64,000 nt of DNA from NCBI GenBank assembly GCA_000827265.1, contig KN834809.1:159312-223311 (forward strand). The letters are read 5' to 3'. Both the position numbers and the translations under genes were made by a program. Of this stretch, positions 23,936-36,480 are shown one piece after another. Origin of the DNA: Collybiopsis luxurians FD-317 M1. Its lineage: Eukaryota > Basidiomycota > Agaricomycetes > Agaricales > Omphalotaceae. The first letter of the stretch is position 1. Each line of letters opens with the position of its first letter. Below the pieces are notes generated by a model. That model saw only the letters and a list, made by a program, of their open reading frames with translations. It made no database searches and had not been told where the DNA came from.

Positions 23936-24550
23936 CAGTGTACTTGTGGATGAAATTAGCTCAAATTTTACCGTACCATTATTGAATATTCATCGGAACT
24001 CGCTGACTCAAGATACTGTATTCACCACCGAACGCTAGTCTGTCGAAAGAGCTGACCGGGGTAGCGAGAACTACCAGTCGGGGGTAGCAAAGGATCGGTT
24101 CAATTAATCATTGGCGTTGCCAGTGGCACATATATAATGAATTTAGATACCGCATTCGAGACTCTTAGGTTTCCGGCTTGATGCAGAGACACGATTTCAA
24201 GCCCAGAGCACCTCTCCGATCTCGCTGCTTCCCGACTTTCGATGTTTTACTGAAGTACAGGGATGTGGCTGACCAGAGTAACACAGACCAACGTGCACAG
24301 TGCAGGTTCAGATGCCTGAAAGAGGGGACGGATCATGATGGATTGATCACGATTATAAAGGATTCCGGGAAGCTAGTGTAGCGTATACTATTGCCGTACG
24401 AAATACGGCAGTCTACAGTTCATTGGATTCGTACGGCTGCAACAATTCATTGGATTTCTATAGCTGAACCTCCCGCAAAAACATTTTCTGAGGCTCTTAC
24501 GGTAAGGTACAAGTAAACTTACGGCGTGCAGCGGTATAAACGGCCGTGCT

Positions 24551-25058
24551 TATACCCAACTCATGCTATATCTCTACTGTAAATTTGAGCACATGCACAC
24601 CATGGGATTCGAATGCCATGATCCTTATCTCAGGTTTGACTGCATGCAACGTATTCTTTGCACTCGAGGAGGCGCCCATGATTTTACTAATGACGGGCTA
24701 CCATATATTGTATCTCGAGCTGAGTTGAAGCTTGAAATTCCATATACCGTGAAAATCCAACCGCAAGCCATATCATATATCTTTCGCTGGTGGGCTGCCC
24801 AGCTTTTAATGCAACATCGCATTCGGCAACCAGAGACTGGCACTATTTATTTATGGTCAAGTTCAAACCGTAGCGACAAAACCTTACGAATCCGATATCG
24901 TACAGAATAAGATATTTCGAGAGTACACTAAAATACAATCAAGAATGAAGTGCCGGAACCAGTCCAGCCGAATTATCCGCAAAAATACATAGAATAAAAA
25001 GCGATTCGATCAAGCGATAGCAGAGGACAGAAAACTTTCATAGGAGAGCTAGCTGAAA
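24551..25058. other. Intergenic, uncertain short frame
   Basis: A 115-codon frame (24563-24910, plus) contains SYIFRWWAAQLLMQHRIRQP but matches nothing I know and has no supporting splice or promoter signal. Otherwise nothing is seen. Confidence 0.3.
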
Positions 25059-26065
25059 TCAAAACCGTCCGCCATTGTACGGGCGAGGCATGTATCCTCT
25101 CAGTTCCATCTGCGCCTTTTCCGAATAGTAAAAGGCATCGTCATCCGTGGAATGAACGGAGAGAGCAACGGTAGGTGGACGGGGAGGCCTGACTGGACCC
25201 TGAGGACGAGAAGAAGCGTCGGCCTTCTTTTCCTTCGGCTTGGAATGGATGGGACAGTTCCGAGAACACAGGTCGAGTGGGCGGGGAGGAACGGGACGCG
25301 GCGGAGGAAGACAGTTGGGATCTCGCTTTACAGCCAAAGCAGCATCTGCCTCCGCCTGCCAGTTTGGATTGCAGTTGTAGGGGTTGCGGACTGGCACTGG
25401 TGTTTTCCCGATCACAGTGGCGTAGAGGTTCTTTGGCGAAAACGGTCTTGAAGGAGCATGTTTGGCGGGAGAGGGAGTAGAAGCCGAGTTAGACAGTTTA
25501 AGTGGCTTTGGCCTTTTCGACTCTTTGCTTTGGCTCTTAGACTTGGAAGAAGTATATCCTGGAGGTACGACCAACCCCGGGGGGCTCACCATCGCAGGAG
25601 TGCTCCGGAGAGGCGGACGAGCCACCGGAGAGCCAAGCCTCCTCGTCGCTGCACTACGTTCCAAGGGTGATCCAGGAGTATTTCCCCATTTTTCTCTCCT
25701 CGCTGCTGTCTTGCCTTCCCTGTCATACCGAGCATAATCCCTCTCTTCACTCCTACGCTCGCTAGTCTCCTGAATGGCCTGGTACCTTTCCCGCTTTTGC
25801 TGCCGGAACTCATAGGCCCGACGAGACTGTGCTTCAACCTCGACGGCCATGGACATGGTGACGACATAAGTGCCCTTGCGGCACCCAACACAAACATACG
25901 TGCCAGGCGCGGGTTGAGGAAGGTTCGGATACATGCAGTTACCTTGACTGCATTTGTTATGGAGGGGCGAAGGCCAGTTGATGGGTAGTTTGGATTTGCT
26001 AACTGTAGATGAGTAGTAAGGCACTCGGGAAGAAGAAAGACTGGGTATGTAAACGTACAAATCAT
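25059..26065 (-). CDS. Cys-motif protein 1, unknown function (paralog of 39830-40507)
   Basis: Exons 26059..26065 and 25059..26002, 316 aa, with a 7-nt first exon followed by a 56-nt GT-AG intron. The N-terminal motif is WPSPLHNKC-x5-C-x5-PQPAPG-x2-VC-x2-CRKGTY (about residues 10-45): four cysteines that could bind zinc. Then come a charged, coiled-coil-like part (RRAYEFRQQKRERYQAIQET), a Ser/Pro-rich disordered part and a second Cys pair (CSRNCPIH). The intron position and Cys motif match the gene at 39830, so they are true paralogs. Domain unknown to me. The start is supported by the conserved intron position. Confidence 0.75.
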
Positions 26066-26197
26066 GATGTTGGGTTAGATGAAGAAGAAGTTCAAAAAAG
26101 AAACGGAAAGGACTGTTAGTGGCACCGCTATGGGTGGAAGAGTGAAAGGAAAGAAAGTGTGATTGAAGTTGTGGCCCCGCTGGAGTCTACTCACTCA

Positions 26198-26204
26198 ATT
26201 TATA
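26198..26204 (-). promoter_or_regulatory. TATA-like box of Cys-motif gene 1
   Basis: TATAAAT on the minus strand, about 135 bp upstream of the ATG, a spacing similar to that at the paralog (39675). Confidence 0.4.
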
Positions 26205-27089
26205 TGATTGAAAAAAGGCCACGAAAGGAATGCCTTTGGTTGCTTATCCCATTATGGAGTATCCCGACAATGGGTAAAAGGCGTGAGTCTAGAATCGAGT
26301 TTTGGCGCTAGGCGGGATTGTCTTTTGTTTAGCAGAAATAGCAAAGTGGCAAAAAGAAAAAGGTTTAAACAATAGCTCGAATAGTCTTTAACTTGTTGAT
26401 CTTGCTGAAAAAGAAGAGCGGTCAAAGAGCGAAAATAAGATCCAAACTTGTGAGTCCAAGTACTCTTGACGTCGTACGTTTTATATTCAGGCAATTATTG
26501 TGCTACCTTGAGAATAATTGAAAATTAGAGTAGTGAGGATGGGCTTCATGGCAAAACGGAGCCGTTTTAAACCTGCTTGAGATTCAGAAATAACACCTTG
26601 ACGCAGCCTTGGATTTCCATCATAATAGAACGCGTCGCAGTTGGTCGCCCCGTCGTTATTAACATCTTCTGTTCTGAGCTTGAAGCCAGAAAAAGCTGTA
26701 TTCGCGAGTGATAGAAAACGAAAAACGGTTTTCATGGCAATCTGGAATCACAAGGGTGTATGTTGACGAGCACAGAGCGGTTGCAATTCCATCAGCAAGG
26801 AAATATTTGAGGCTTCACAGAATCCTAAGCCGTTTGCGTATACGGGACAGCCAGGACAGGTAAGATCAAGAGTAAGACCAATTTGAAGCCGCAGGCGCTA
26901 ATCGAAACTCTTTGATCATGAGCGCTTACAGCACATTGCAACTTGACCGGTGACTGAACCTGAACGTTGAACTGTTACAGTTTCGCTTCTCTTTTGAAGT
27001 TTCCTGGGGCTGCACTGCTTGAATCAGAAATAACATCGACGTTAAAGCTCAAAAAACGCGTCGCTGTGGTTTCTTAACCCCCCAGAAGC
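26205..27089. other. Divergent intergenic region
   Basis: Separates the minus-strand Cys-motif gene from RAI1. No coding frame is supported; it probably carries both promoters. Confidence 0.4.
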
Positions 27090-29052
27090 ATGTCCAAACG
27101 TACTATTTCTGAAGTCATCGACGGAACAACTCCGACCGAAGATGCTCATACAGAAATTAAGCGTCGCTTGGACTCTACGGCTACAAATTCCAAAGCAATA
27201 TCTCGTGGTCCCAAACTCCTTTCTTATCCCAGCCTTGCGACTCAATCTTCGCCACCTCAATCTGTCCCATTTCAGCAGCCTACTCCTTTGATCTCATTCT
27301 CTTATACCCCAGAACATATTCTACAATTTGATGAGTCTTCTTTGAAGTATTACCACCCTCCACCTCCTAATGCTCAGCTTGGGTACGGTTACGAACGGTG
27401 GATTCGTAGACCGGAAGAAAGGTCTAGGATTGATTCATTGCTGGAGGCTGTCGATCGCGTCACAGACCCTGAGGGAACCGGGAAGGATGGCAGACAGAGA
27501 AAACTGGATTTAGGGGATGTTGGTGTTGTCGCTTGGAGGGGTGTTGTTACGAGGTGAGGCTTTCTTCGTTGTCGGAGAAAGCAAAGCTGACGTCGTGTTT
27601 TTGGTTGAGAGAGAATATTGACTGCACCCTATGAGGATAGAGATCGTTTTGATATGAACGTCATGCTGGTAAACGGAACCCTTTACCTCGAAGAACATCG
27701 TACAGAGGCACAACTTAAAGAAAAGTCAGTCGCTGTCTCTTCCTTATATGTGCAAGTCTTCTGAGACGTTTCTATTTTAGAAACAATCTCAAACCTCAAC
27801 AGCGTAAGATGATGTACCATGGATACGCATTTGAGAGTTATTGCACTACCGACACTCCCTCGGCATCTTCATTGAAGCAACCTGCAATCTCGCAGTCCCG
27901 TAGAGATCCGCCTGGTTGGGGTGGAGATGTTAATACTAACGAGCAGTGGTGTAGTGTTGTTCGAACGAAACTCGGTAACACGAAAATCATCATTGGTGGT
28001 GAAGTTGATTGTGTTCAAGGTCTTTACCCTAATAATCTCTCGTCGATCTTTTGTCGTTCTTACTTTCGATACGATAGGTCAGTATAAAGGTACGACCGAC
28101 ACGTTTGTTGAACTGAAGACCTCGATGTCCATCCGTGGAGTCGCTGACGAGATCAAGTTTGAAAAGTGAGTTTATCAATCTATTCAGCTTTTCGGAGACT
28201 ATGTTTTTGAGCTCTTCGCGTTCCGCGCGTACGGCACCCACGTTCAACAAAGTTTATTGGATTCACGTCAACGCTCTTTTTATTCTTGTTATCACAATAT
28301 TCTAACTGGAATCACAGAAAGTTACTCAAATTCTACTTCCAGTCGTTCCTTCTCGGAGTACCGGTAAGTTGACATCGGCTTTAGACTCGGGATCATGCGT
28401 ATGGAAATCATCTCTTAAATCAGAATGTGCTGATTGAGATGACAAGTTTTTTTTCTTCTGTTGCTACAAACTGGATTTCTCTTCTCGTCATTCGCCTATG
28501 CGCAGCCGAAAAAGAATATCATTGATGAATTCTTATTCATAGAAAATTGTCGTAGGATTTCGGACGCCATCTGGAGAGCTCATGACCACGCAGTCCTTGC
28601 AAACAATTCAACTTCCGAGGATGGTGCGAGAAAAAGCTGCAAGTAGAGGCCCAAGCGACGCGAATAATATTTGGAACCCATCGCTTTGTTTAGCCTGGTG
28701 CTACAACTTTTTGACGTACCTGAGGAAAAGTATCCGGGAACCGGAAGATGATCCGACCAAAAAGGAAGATAAATCTCTCTCTGCTGAAGAAGCGAACATT
28801 GAGCACCCGACCTTGGCTACAAGTGCGGCGGTATGGCGAGTGACTTTTGTGCCTCATGAAGGGGCCAGGGTGACAAAACTGGATAGATCGGCGGTTGAGG
28901 AGGTGGTCAACGGTGAGGATCGGGTGGGATTTTTGCCGAGCTGGTATTGGAGAAAAGTGGGGATTGGTAACGGTCAGAGTCAAAGTGATACACGTAGTAG
29001 TACAGCAGTAGTACAGCCTGGAGGGGGACTGGCGGAAGGCTGGCAAATATGA
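27090..29052 (+). CDS. RAI1: RAI1/DXO-family decapping nuclease
   Basis: Exons 27090..27553, 27614..27724, 27781..28019, 28078..28165, 28318..28363 and 28543..29052, 485 aa, all joins in frame. Rai1 partners the 5'-3' exonuclease Rat1 in the nucleus and removes aberrant or unmethylated RNA caps. Visible family motifs in order are GYGYERWIRRPEER, YHGYAFESYC (equivalent of the YWG-FE motif), WCSVVRTKLGN, GGEVDCVQ (acidic metal-binding motif), FVELKTS, KFYFQSFLLGVP, IVVGFRTPSGELMTTQSL and WNPSLCLAWCYNFLTYLR. Catalytic acidic residues (E-x-D and E-x-K) are present. The N-terminal 80 residues are disordered. The fifth intron is unusually long (179 nt), so another small exon inside it cannot be excluded. 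Confidence 0.88.
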
Positions 29053-29307
29053 ATTTGTAAGATTCAATCGCGGTTCCGGCCGGACGAGTGACAGGTTCCG
29101 GCTTGTGGCCATGGGAAAATTCAAGCGCGACTCGGAGCTGACGCGAAACTGACACCAAGACCATCTGACCCTTTTCCTCAACGCCCACCGTGGCTCGTCC
29201 CCTTCCTCATCGCTGTCTGTATATATCTTGCTCATCGTCAGGTTCGGTGTCAAGCCCAAGTCATCTACAGCCACTTATCCTTCCATTTTTCTTCAACACG
29301 CGTCAGT

Positions 29308-31239
29308 ATGGCGACACCGTCGTCCTCGGCCACGTCGCCTTCGCCGCCAATGGCGTACTTGCAACCCTTAGTTCCAATGGTTTCACCTAACCAAGGACCC
29401 TCTTCTCCCTCATCATCCTCGATATCGCCTTCGACGGGCCCTGTAGAACGGGACAGGAGGAAAAAAGCAGTACAGAAGTTTCTTGCCAGAGCCGAATTGT
29501 CTAATGTAAGTCCTCAAATATATTTAATTTCAGCGGACGCGTCGAGGCACGTCCATCACTGTGGCACATTGTTTTCGCGCTTCTGAGCAGTCGTAATTTT
29601 TCCCTGCGATTTTTTCCGATGCTCATCGTGCTCCTATCATCTGCGGCAACAGGTTACCAGAACGTTACGCTCAAGGCTGTCTCATGCCTCATCCAAGACG
29701 TCTAACAATGTTCCTTTCGCTTTCGGTGACTACGAACCCCAGACCCAGAACCCAAGTACCCTCATACCCACTGCCCGCTCCTACGCCGCTAAACGTAAAC
29801 CCCCCTCCCAACCGGTTGGAAACACTGTCACAAGTCCATTAAGAAGGGGCAGTCTTGGTCCAGTCCCTCCCAGAACGCCTGCTATCAGCAGCAGTGTCGG
29901 AGCTTCTACCAGCGCCGCAGCCGGCAGCGCAGAGCCCAATACACAGACGCTCTTCACGTCAATTCTGGCGCCGCCTCCGCCTAATCAAGCTAGGACCATT
30001 CTCAATGTCAATGATCCGCCAGTCGCCGCCCCAGTCAGACCTCCCATGTCGCCAAAGGTACGCGGCACGAATAATGGCAAGGCCCTCAAGACTATTGCAG
30101 AATCCACACGCGCTCACGGTAAGAGCCGTACTCATCACGATAAACGAAAGGATAAGGGCAAGAACAGAAAAAATGTAGACGCTGATGGTGATGTTGATAT
30201 GGAGGCAGCAGCCACCTTGACCTCCTTGTTACTTCATCATCGTCCATCGATTGCGAGCGCGTCTTCACCACGCTCCAGTGTAGATGGTGGCTCTGAGCCG
30301 GGAACATCGTTTTCCCAGCAATCTCATTCTGCACACTCGTCGTTTGCTTCTATAACCTCTACCGCTCCGTCGACTACAGCTTCGACATCATACAGAGGTG
30401 ACACCCCTCCTAGGAGTTCAAACATTCCTGCTCAGCAACAGCAGACTACCCCTGGCCTTGCACCGACTGATAATGAAGCCGCTGATCTCATGCTGTTCTT
30501 AGCCACTTCTCCATCCCCTGCTCGGCCCTCGACGAGCAAAAATGCTAGAGATGCAGCTGCATTTCGAGCCCTGGGGAACCCAGCTTCCCATCCCACAAAT
30601 GCCAATAACGGCAATATGATGCGTGCGAAGCCGCGTGTTTTGTTCCCCACGCAGGGTGATGCCAATGATGACCACCCTTCAGGCCGTCGCAATTCTCGCA
30701 CGGGACAAGGTCTAGCGAGGACCGATAGCAACGCTGGTTCTAGCATGTCGAGTATTGGAGGCGAGACGTCGGAGCCTCGAACAATTGCTCGTCCTCCTCC
30801 GCCGCCTGACAGGATCAACCCGACATCACAACATCCACATTTTCCCCACCAGCAATCACAACCATCTGCCACTGCCGTACCTGCGCACGCGCATGGAGCC
30901 CATCTGCTTCCGCCACCCTCGTTACCCGCCCAATCCCACCTGCATCCGTCATCGAATTATCCGTCTAGTCCGTCCTCACTCCGTCAGGAATCAAGCTCAT
31001 CTTCTCGATCTGGTCATGGAGCGGTTTCTTCAGGAGACCGCGAATTCTTCAACGAATACGTGCATGGGTCGCCGGGACGATCCGGTTCCCCTCTTAATGC
31101 AACCGCCTCAAAGGCGAATATTGGGCTCAGAGCGGATGTTGGGCGAAAGTTGTTTGAGGAAGAGCAAATTCGGTTGCAGCAGAAGAGAGGGCCGGATGAT
31201 AGAGGTTTCGACGGGGGTGTGGATTTGGTGAGGACTTGA
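29308..31239 (+). CDS. Whi5/Nrm1-like G1/S transcriptional repressor
   Basis: Exons 29308..29505 and 29653..31239, 594 aa, with one 147-nt intron. A short conserved block spans the splice site (KAVQKFLARAELSN, then VTRTLRSRLSHASSK), as in the Whi5 domain. A second motif, AADLMLFLATSPSPARP near residue 345, resembles the motif by which Whi5/Nrm1 proteins bind SBF/MBF. The rest is Ser/Pro/Thr-rich and disordered with many SP/TP sites, fitting CDK regulation. Known members repress G1/S genes until phosphorylated by Cdk-cyclin. Assignment is by motif recall; another disordered regulator remains possible. Confidence 0.6.
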
Positions 31240-32573
31240 TGAAGGATGTGACATACACGCTAGTCGTGGTCAAGGAACGATTGAAGAAATGAACGAAGAG
31301 ATAGAGGGATGAGAGGACAGAAGAGGCATTTAGAAGCTTGACGATCGAAGAAGATGCGGTATACTTGGTTACTCAATCCTCATTAAATCTATCACGACAT
31401 CTTGGAACATGCAAGGGGTACCGGGTTTATCGCCATTTTCGCGTCTGCCTCATCTGCTGTTACTCTCTTCAGCTCGAAATATTATATTCCATTCAGCGCG
31501 TTGTGCACTTGGATCGAGCCTGCGAAACAGCAGGTTCAGCTGTTCGTGTCTCCGGCCCTGTCATGATTGTACTAACTTCCTCCTCTTTTCATATATGCGG
31601 AAATACACTACTATTAAGATCTAACGCAGACGGACTCACACATCTTGTATCACCAGCCATCTTCATCACAACGAGTAATACCTTCAGCATACCTTCCTCG
31701 TTCACGTCTATCCGCATCTCTCGTTGTAACAGCTTCTTTATTATAAGTCAATACCTTCACTTATTCTTATCCCTTGTGTCTATCCTTGCCTACTTCCTAG
31801 CCCGCGTTTAGGAACTGATCCTCTTCGTGTTTCTTTGCGACATATCTTTATCCTCCCTTCATCCTTTTGCTGTCCTGCGTCGTCTTTTTGCACAGTGCTT
31901 GGCCCCAGCGCCCTCGCGCATTTCATATAGGTCACCGTGGTTGGACGGTCGTTGTTGTACGATAATGACTTCCCTCCTCTCTCACTCACCGACATATCAT
32001 TACACCCTCCCGTTCCGAATGGTAGTAACCATTGGGTCAACGCCTTACTTCCTCTTTTCCTTGAATATCTTTCTAATTTCCACTCGTTATTTTTTTGTTT
32101 TCTCTATCCTGTCGTCGATGTCCTGGTTCTAACTATTGTGTCTTCTCTGTCTATTTTCCTGTTTCGCGCTCTGTACCAATGAATGGTAATACATATTTCA
32201 TTTACAAGGAAATATATGTTGTTTACTCCTACTGAGGGTGGTCTCCCTTGATATTCGTTCTGCTCTCTCATTCCATTTGTTCTCCTCGTTATAATGGTGG
32301 CACGTTGCGTTCTGCTGATTACTATTTCATAGTCAATCAGTTGATCATCGTGAGTTGGGAGCGCCCAACCAAAGCGGTAATTCAACGCCGGACCGTGTTC
32401 GGACCAGTGGAGTGGTTTATAACCGGGACCACCAACGCAGCTGATGTCTCTACAATGAATTCATAGTCTGGGTATGAAAAATCTCCCATTAAAATTCACG
32501 GAAATCCGCGAAACTCGGACGAAGGCTCCTTTCCATCCCACCTTCACCTTGTTCCATCCCCGGCTCGCACATA
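31240..32573. other. Intergenic region, no supported gene
   Basis: About 1.3 kb of 3' UTR, spacer and promoter. T/C-rich stretches make open frames that lack start context, splice sites or similarity. Confidence 0.45.
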
Positions 32574-34783
32574 ATGACCATTCGCCATGAACTCAGAGAG
32601 GTTGCCCATTACCGAAATGCGTATATACTTTCACTTTCTGCTGCTATGGGAAGTATATTTTATGGATGGGATATGTTCGTGTTTTCTTGTTTCCGTTCGG
32701 ATTTAGGCTCCAGCTTACGCTTCGACAGTGGTCTCATAGGAGGAATCATCACTTTGGCGTCCTTCCAAGTCTCTTTTGGTGTAGACAAACTAAGCGCTTC
32801 TGCAAAGGCGGATTTTAATGGCAACATCGTTTCTATACTCCAGGGAGGATGTTTGTACGATTGGTTCTTCAGAGTATGAGGCGTGTAGGCACTGATAGAA
32901 ATCTCGTTTTAGCTTTGGAGCCTTGGGAATGGGTTACTTTTCTGGAAAGTTCGGAAGAAAGCCTTGCTTGCTTGCGTCAGGCGTCATCTACATCGTTGGG
33001 AGTGTTATTCAGTCAATCGCGGGCTTGGGTTCTAGCACGTCGACAGGCCTCAGCGTTCTATACTTTAGTCGATTCCTCGGTGGAATCGGCGTGGGTATGG
33101 TCTCTGCGCTCGTTCCGTCGTACGTATCCGAGTGTACTCCGAGGAAGATTAGAGGGAGATGTACGGGCATGATTCAGTTTGCGAATAACATCGGTATCAT
33201 GTTGAGCTGTAAGCCACGTCGTTCTCGGAGAGGAGACGGTTCAGTTGATTTCTTTGTAGACTGGGTGAACTACAGCGCTGCTAAGAACATGGCATCTACG
33301 GACATGCAGTGGCGTATCCCATTCATTGTCCAGTGAGTCCTTGCACATTCCTTACCTACGGGCGTCAGTGGTCTTCACGAGATCCTGATGTGTTCCTCTC
33401 CAGAATTGTACCTGGTGCTATATTCCTAACAGCAATGCTCTTTCAACCAGAATCCCCACGCTGGCTTGTTGAAAAGGGCAAGTACGATCAAGCTGCCAAA
33501 ACATTATCCTATGTCGCCCGTACCTCCATTGATGATCCTGCGGTGCTTGTTACAGTCAACGAAATCAAAGAGGAATTCGAGGGCAAGCACAGATTGTCCT
33601 TGTGGCAGCAGTTCAAAGGAATGGGGGGATCACTTGCTATTGCTAACCGATGCTTTATTCCTTCCCTTGTCATGTTCTTCCAACAGTGGACTGGAACAAA
33701 TGCAATCAACTACTTTAGTCCTCAAATCTTCGCTGGTCTGGGCATTACTGGTACAACTTCAACCTTGTTAGCAACCGGAGTGTATGGCTGGTGCGGTTGT
33801 ATTCTCCTTCAGAATCCATTTCTTGAATCTAACTTTGTATGTCTTGCCAGTGTCAAGGTTAGAATTGAGATCGGGATTATTACAGTCCACCCAAACTAAG
33901 GAATGCATTCCAGGTGATCTCTGTCGGGCTGGTCCTCATGTTCGCTGTGGAGGCCTTTGGACGTAAAAGGTGTTTAATTGTCGGTGGTATAGGCCAAGGC
34001 TTGATGATGCTCTGGATCGGGGGATACAGTGCTATACATCCTTCTAATAAAATCGTACCGGTAAGTCATATTTCCAATCGCACTTATTGCTCCTGAGCTC
34101 AGAGGATTTTCGCAGGCAAGCTACGTATCGCTTATCGCGGTTTATCTGTATGCCGTATTCTACTGTGTTGGTAAGTCAGCGCCTGACATTTCCGCCCCGC
34201 AACGCTGACAAGGTATCACAGGATGGGGTGAGTCAGGTAATTATTTTTCCGATATCGTGCTCATACTCTTTGCCGGACAAAGGTCCAGTTCCCTGGGTTG
34301 TCGCAGGGGTGGGTACCTTCACTCCTTTTACCTTAGAACTTATCTATAGCCTGACATTCTCTATAGGAAGTGGCACCTAATCATCTTCGTACTGTGGCAC
34401 TTTCCATTGCGATCGGTGTAAATTGGCTTTTCTCTTTCACCATTTCTAAAATCACGCCCATCATGCTCGAAAATATCACATACGGCACCTTCCTCATCTT
34501 TGGTATCATGTGCATGATCATGGCCGTCTGGACGTACGTATTCTATCCAGAGACCACGGGCTATGCTCTCGAAGATATCCACTTCCTGTTCGAGAACGAC
34601 GTCATCTTGCGGGCACTGCAGGATGCACCGCTAGGACGAGTATTTATCGGTAAGAGGCGCGCTGTTCCCGTAGAAGAGCTTAAGAAACGCGAAATGAACG
34701 AGGATCAGAGGAGTATGAGGGAGGATGATACGAAGGTCTCTGAAGATAGTCGGTTACAGAATGCTGGAGTGGCACCGATTTAA
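32574..34783 (+). CDS. MFS sugar/quinate-type transporter
   Basis: Eleven exons: 32574..32674, 32729..32854, 32913..33208, 33260..33332, 33404..33790, 33851..33857, 33914..34060, 34116..34170, 34222..34227, 34283..34308 and 34367..34783, 546 aa. It is a plasma-membrane proton symporter of the sugar porter family with 12 expected helices. Landmarks are GWDIGLIGG in helix 1, GMGYFSGKFGRKP (loop 2-3 motif), RFLGGIGVGM, PESPRWLVEKG, QQWTGTNAINYFSPQIF, EAFGRKR (loop 8-9) and YPETTGYALEDI, the C-terminal signature. The closest remembered type is fungal quinate permease/hexose transporter; substrate is not determinable here. It contains exons of 7, 6 and 26 nt, required for the frame. Confidence 0.85.
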
Positions 34784-34974
34784 CGTTCCTGGTGACATTC
34801 TTATGACTGCAATGAAAGCCCAAACCCGTAATTTTTTGGTTGTACGACGTACATATTCTGTGTAAAAAAAAAAGCCTGAAATTCAACAAAATGTCCGACA
34901 CCCCGGGCCGTTCTTGGTGGCTGTGACGCTTCATTGACTTGACATGAATCCAGATCTTGAGTCACTACCATTCC

Positions 34975-35814
34975 ATGGCTTCGTTCCTTCGCAGTTGGCT
35001 ACCCTCTCTACCCACAGCTTCAGCAGCACAATCATCTGATGATGCCCCGGATAACATACGAATATCTCCGCCTCCTGTCGAAGGCGACGACGACGACGGA
35101 TCGGAAACCGAGAAAGAAACGGATGACTCCCCTCCCGCTTTCCCAAGTCTGAACAGTGCTCAACGAATGCAAACGGATACCTCTTCGATACCCAAGATCC
35201 TAATGGATAATCAAAGAATGCCTCCGCCTCCCGCTCCGAATCTGTTGAATCGCACGCTGGGCGTTCCAACAACTTCTCGAGCCGGCGGTCTTGCTGTACC
35301 TCCAACGACCACCAAGCCACCGGTTAAACCTTCTAAGAAGCGAGAAAAGGTCGCTCTAGCACCTGGACACAGTCCTTTAGATTGGGCGGCGCTGAAGTCT
35401 TCCGGTACAGATCTTCGAGTACGCCACATTGTTCAGAGTCATCTCTCGGACGAGCCCTGATATTCCTTTACTCTCTATATCTCTATATGTAGGGTGTAGA
35501 CACTTTAATGCGTATACCCCCCTCTGTACTCAAACAACATAATACCCGAGACGACGCCTGGTCAGCGTTCAATGGAAAAGTGTATAATATAACACCGTAT
35601 CTCCCATTCCACCCGGGAGGCGAGAAGGAACTCATGCGTGTAGCAGGGAGGGATGGAACGAAACTTTTTGGTAAAGTGTCTTCGACGCTCGATCTTTGAG
35701 TTTGACTGCTGATGATTTGCTTTCGCAGCGTTAACACATGCGTGGGTTAATGCCGATTTCATGCTTGATTCTTGCCTCGTCGGTTTCCTGGTACCGGAAC
35801 CATCTACCTCTTAA
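34975..35814 (+). CDS. Cytochrome b5 domain protein
   Basis: Exons 34975..35418, 35493..35670 and 35729..35814, 235 aa. The first 140 residues are disordered and acidic (GDDDDGSETEKETD). From about residue 149 there is a heme-binding cytochrome b5 domain: PPSVLKQHNTRDDAWSAFNG, then YLPFHPGGEKELMRVAGRDG with axial His188 in HPGG, and the second axial His211 in LTHAWVN. No transmembrane tail is visible, so it is likely a soluble electron carrier. It lies close downstream of the transporter, same strand. Confidence 0.85.
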
Positions 35815-35929
35815 TTAGACTAGACCTAGATTCACTCTTAGAGCCATATGGCTTTTCTACATTCGCATGTATCCCAAAAATTGTAATCGATGCTAATGTA
35901 CGACGAGCTGTAGTAACGAGCGGTTTAGT

Positions 35930-36480
35930 AATACACTAATGAGTGCAATGTTATTTAGGCATTATCCATGATCAACCTGCTCTGAATGTTCAGAGGTGGT
36001 CTGTTGTTCAATATCCACCAGATCAGGCTCAACCACCACACTAGTGTGAACAACAAAAAGATGTTCCAATGGTGAGAGTTGGAGGCAGCAAATTTTGTTT
36101 ACACCAACATGAAGTGCAGCTGTAATGTTCAGCAGCACATTTTCAGGACCCTAAATCACAAATCTACCAGTGTGTTATGCAGGAAGATTGGCTGCACTTA
36201 CCAAGTCATAAGGAAACCAGGTTTTTCCATATGGTTCTCCTTGGTTTATCTGAATGGTTAGAGACCCTTGTGATGGCCAACTATGCATAGATGTCCACAT
36301 TTGGCTAAGATTCTGAGGGTGGGAATTATTCTGAATGCCATTGGGTCCTAAAGGCAGAGACAGTAGATGTACTGCAAGTTTTTCACATTTGGATGATGGT
36401 TCTAAGTTGTCCATATGAGGCCTAGATATCTTGTGATGAGAATAAGCTGATGCAAGGTATAGAACAGACATACCTTATAT
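35930..36480. repeat. CpG-free repeat-derived segment
   Basis: 35941-36540 contains no CpG by eye, unlike flanking genes, and resembles the 12-20 kb repeat DNA in composition. It extends into the 3' end of the next gene. Confidence 0.5.

Larger units (their letters stand above)
21935..24550. repeat. Duplicated hydratase block, copy 2 (uninterrupted)
   Basis: Counterpart of 4245-6826 plus 11903-12035. It retains the empty copia target near 24415. Flank similarity is high but patchy; the sharpest divergence is inside the gene at about 22860-23055. Confidence 0.9.
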
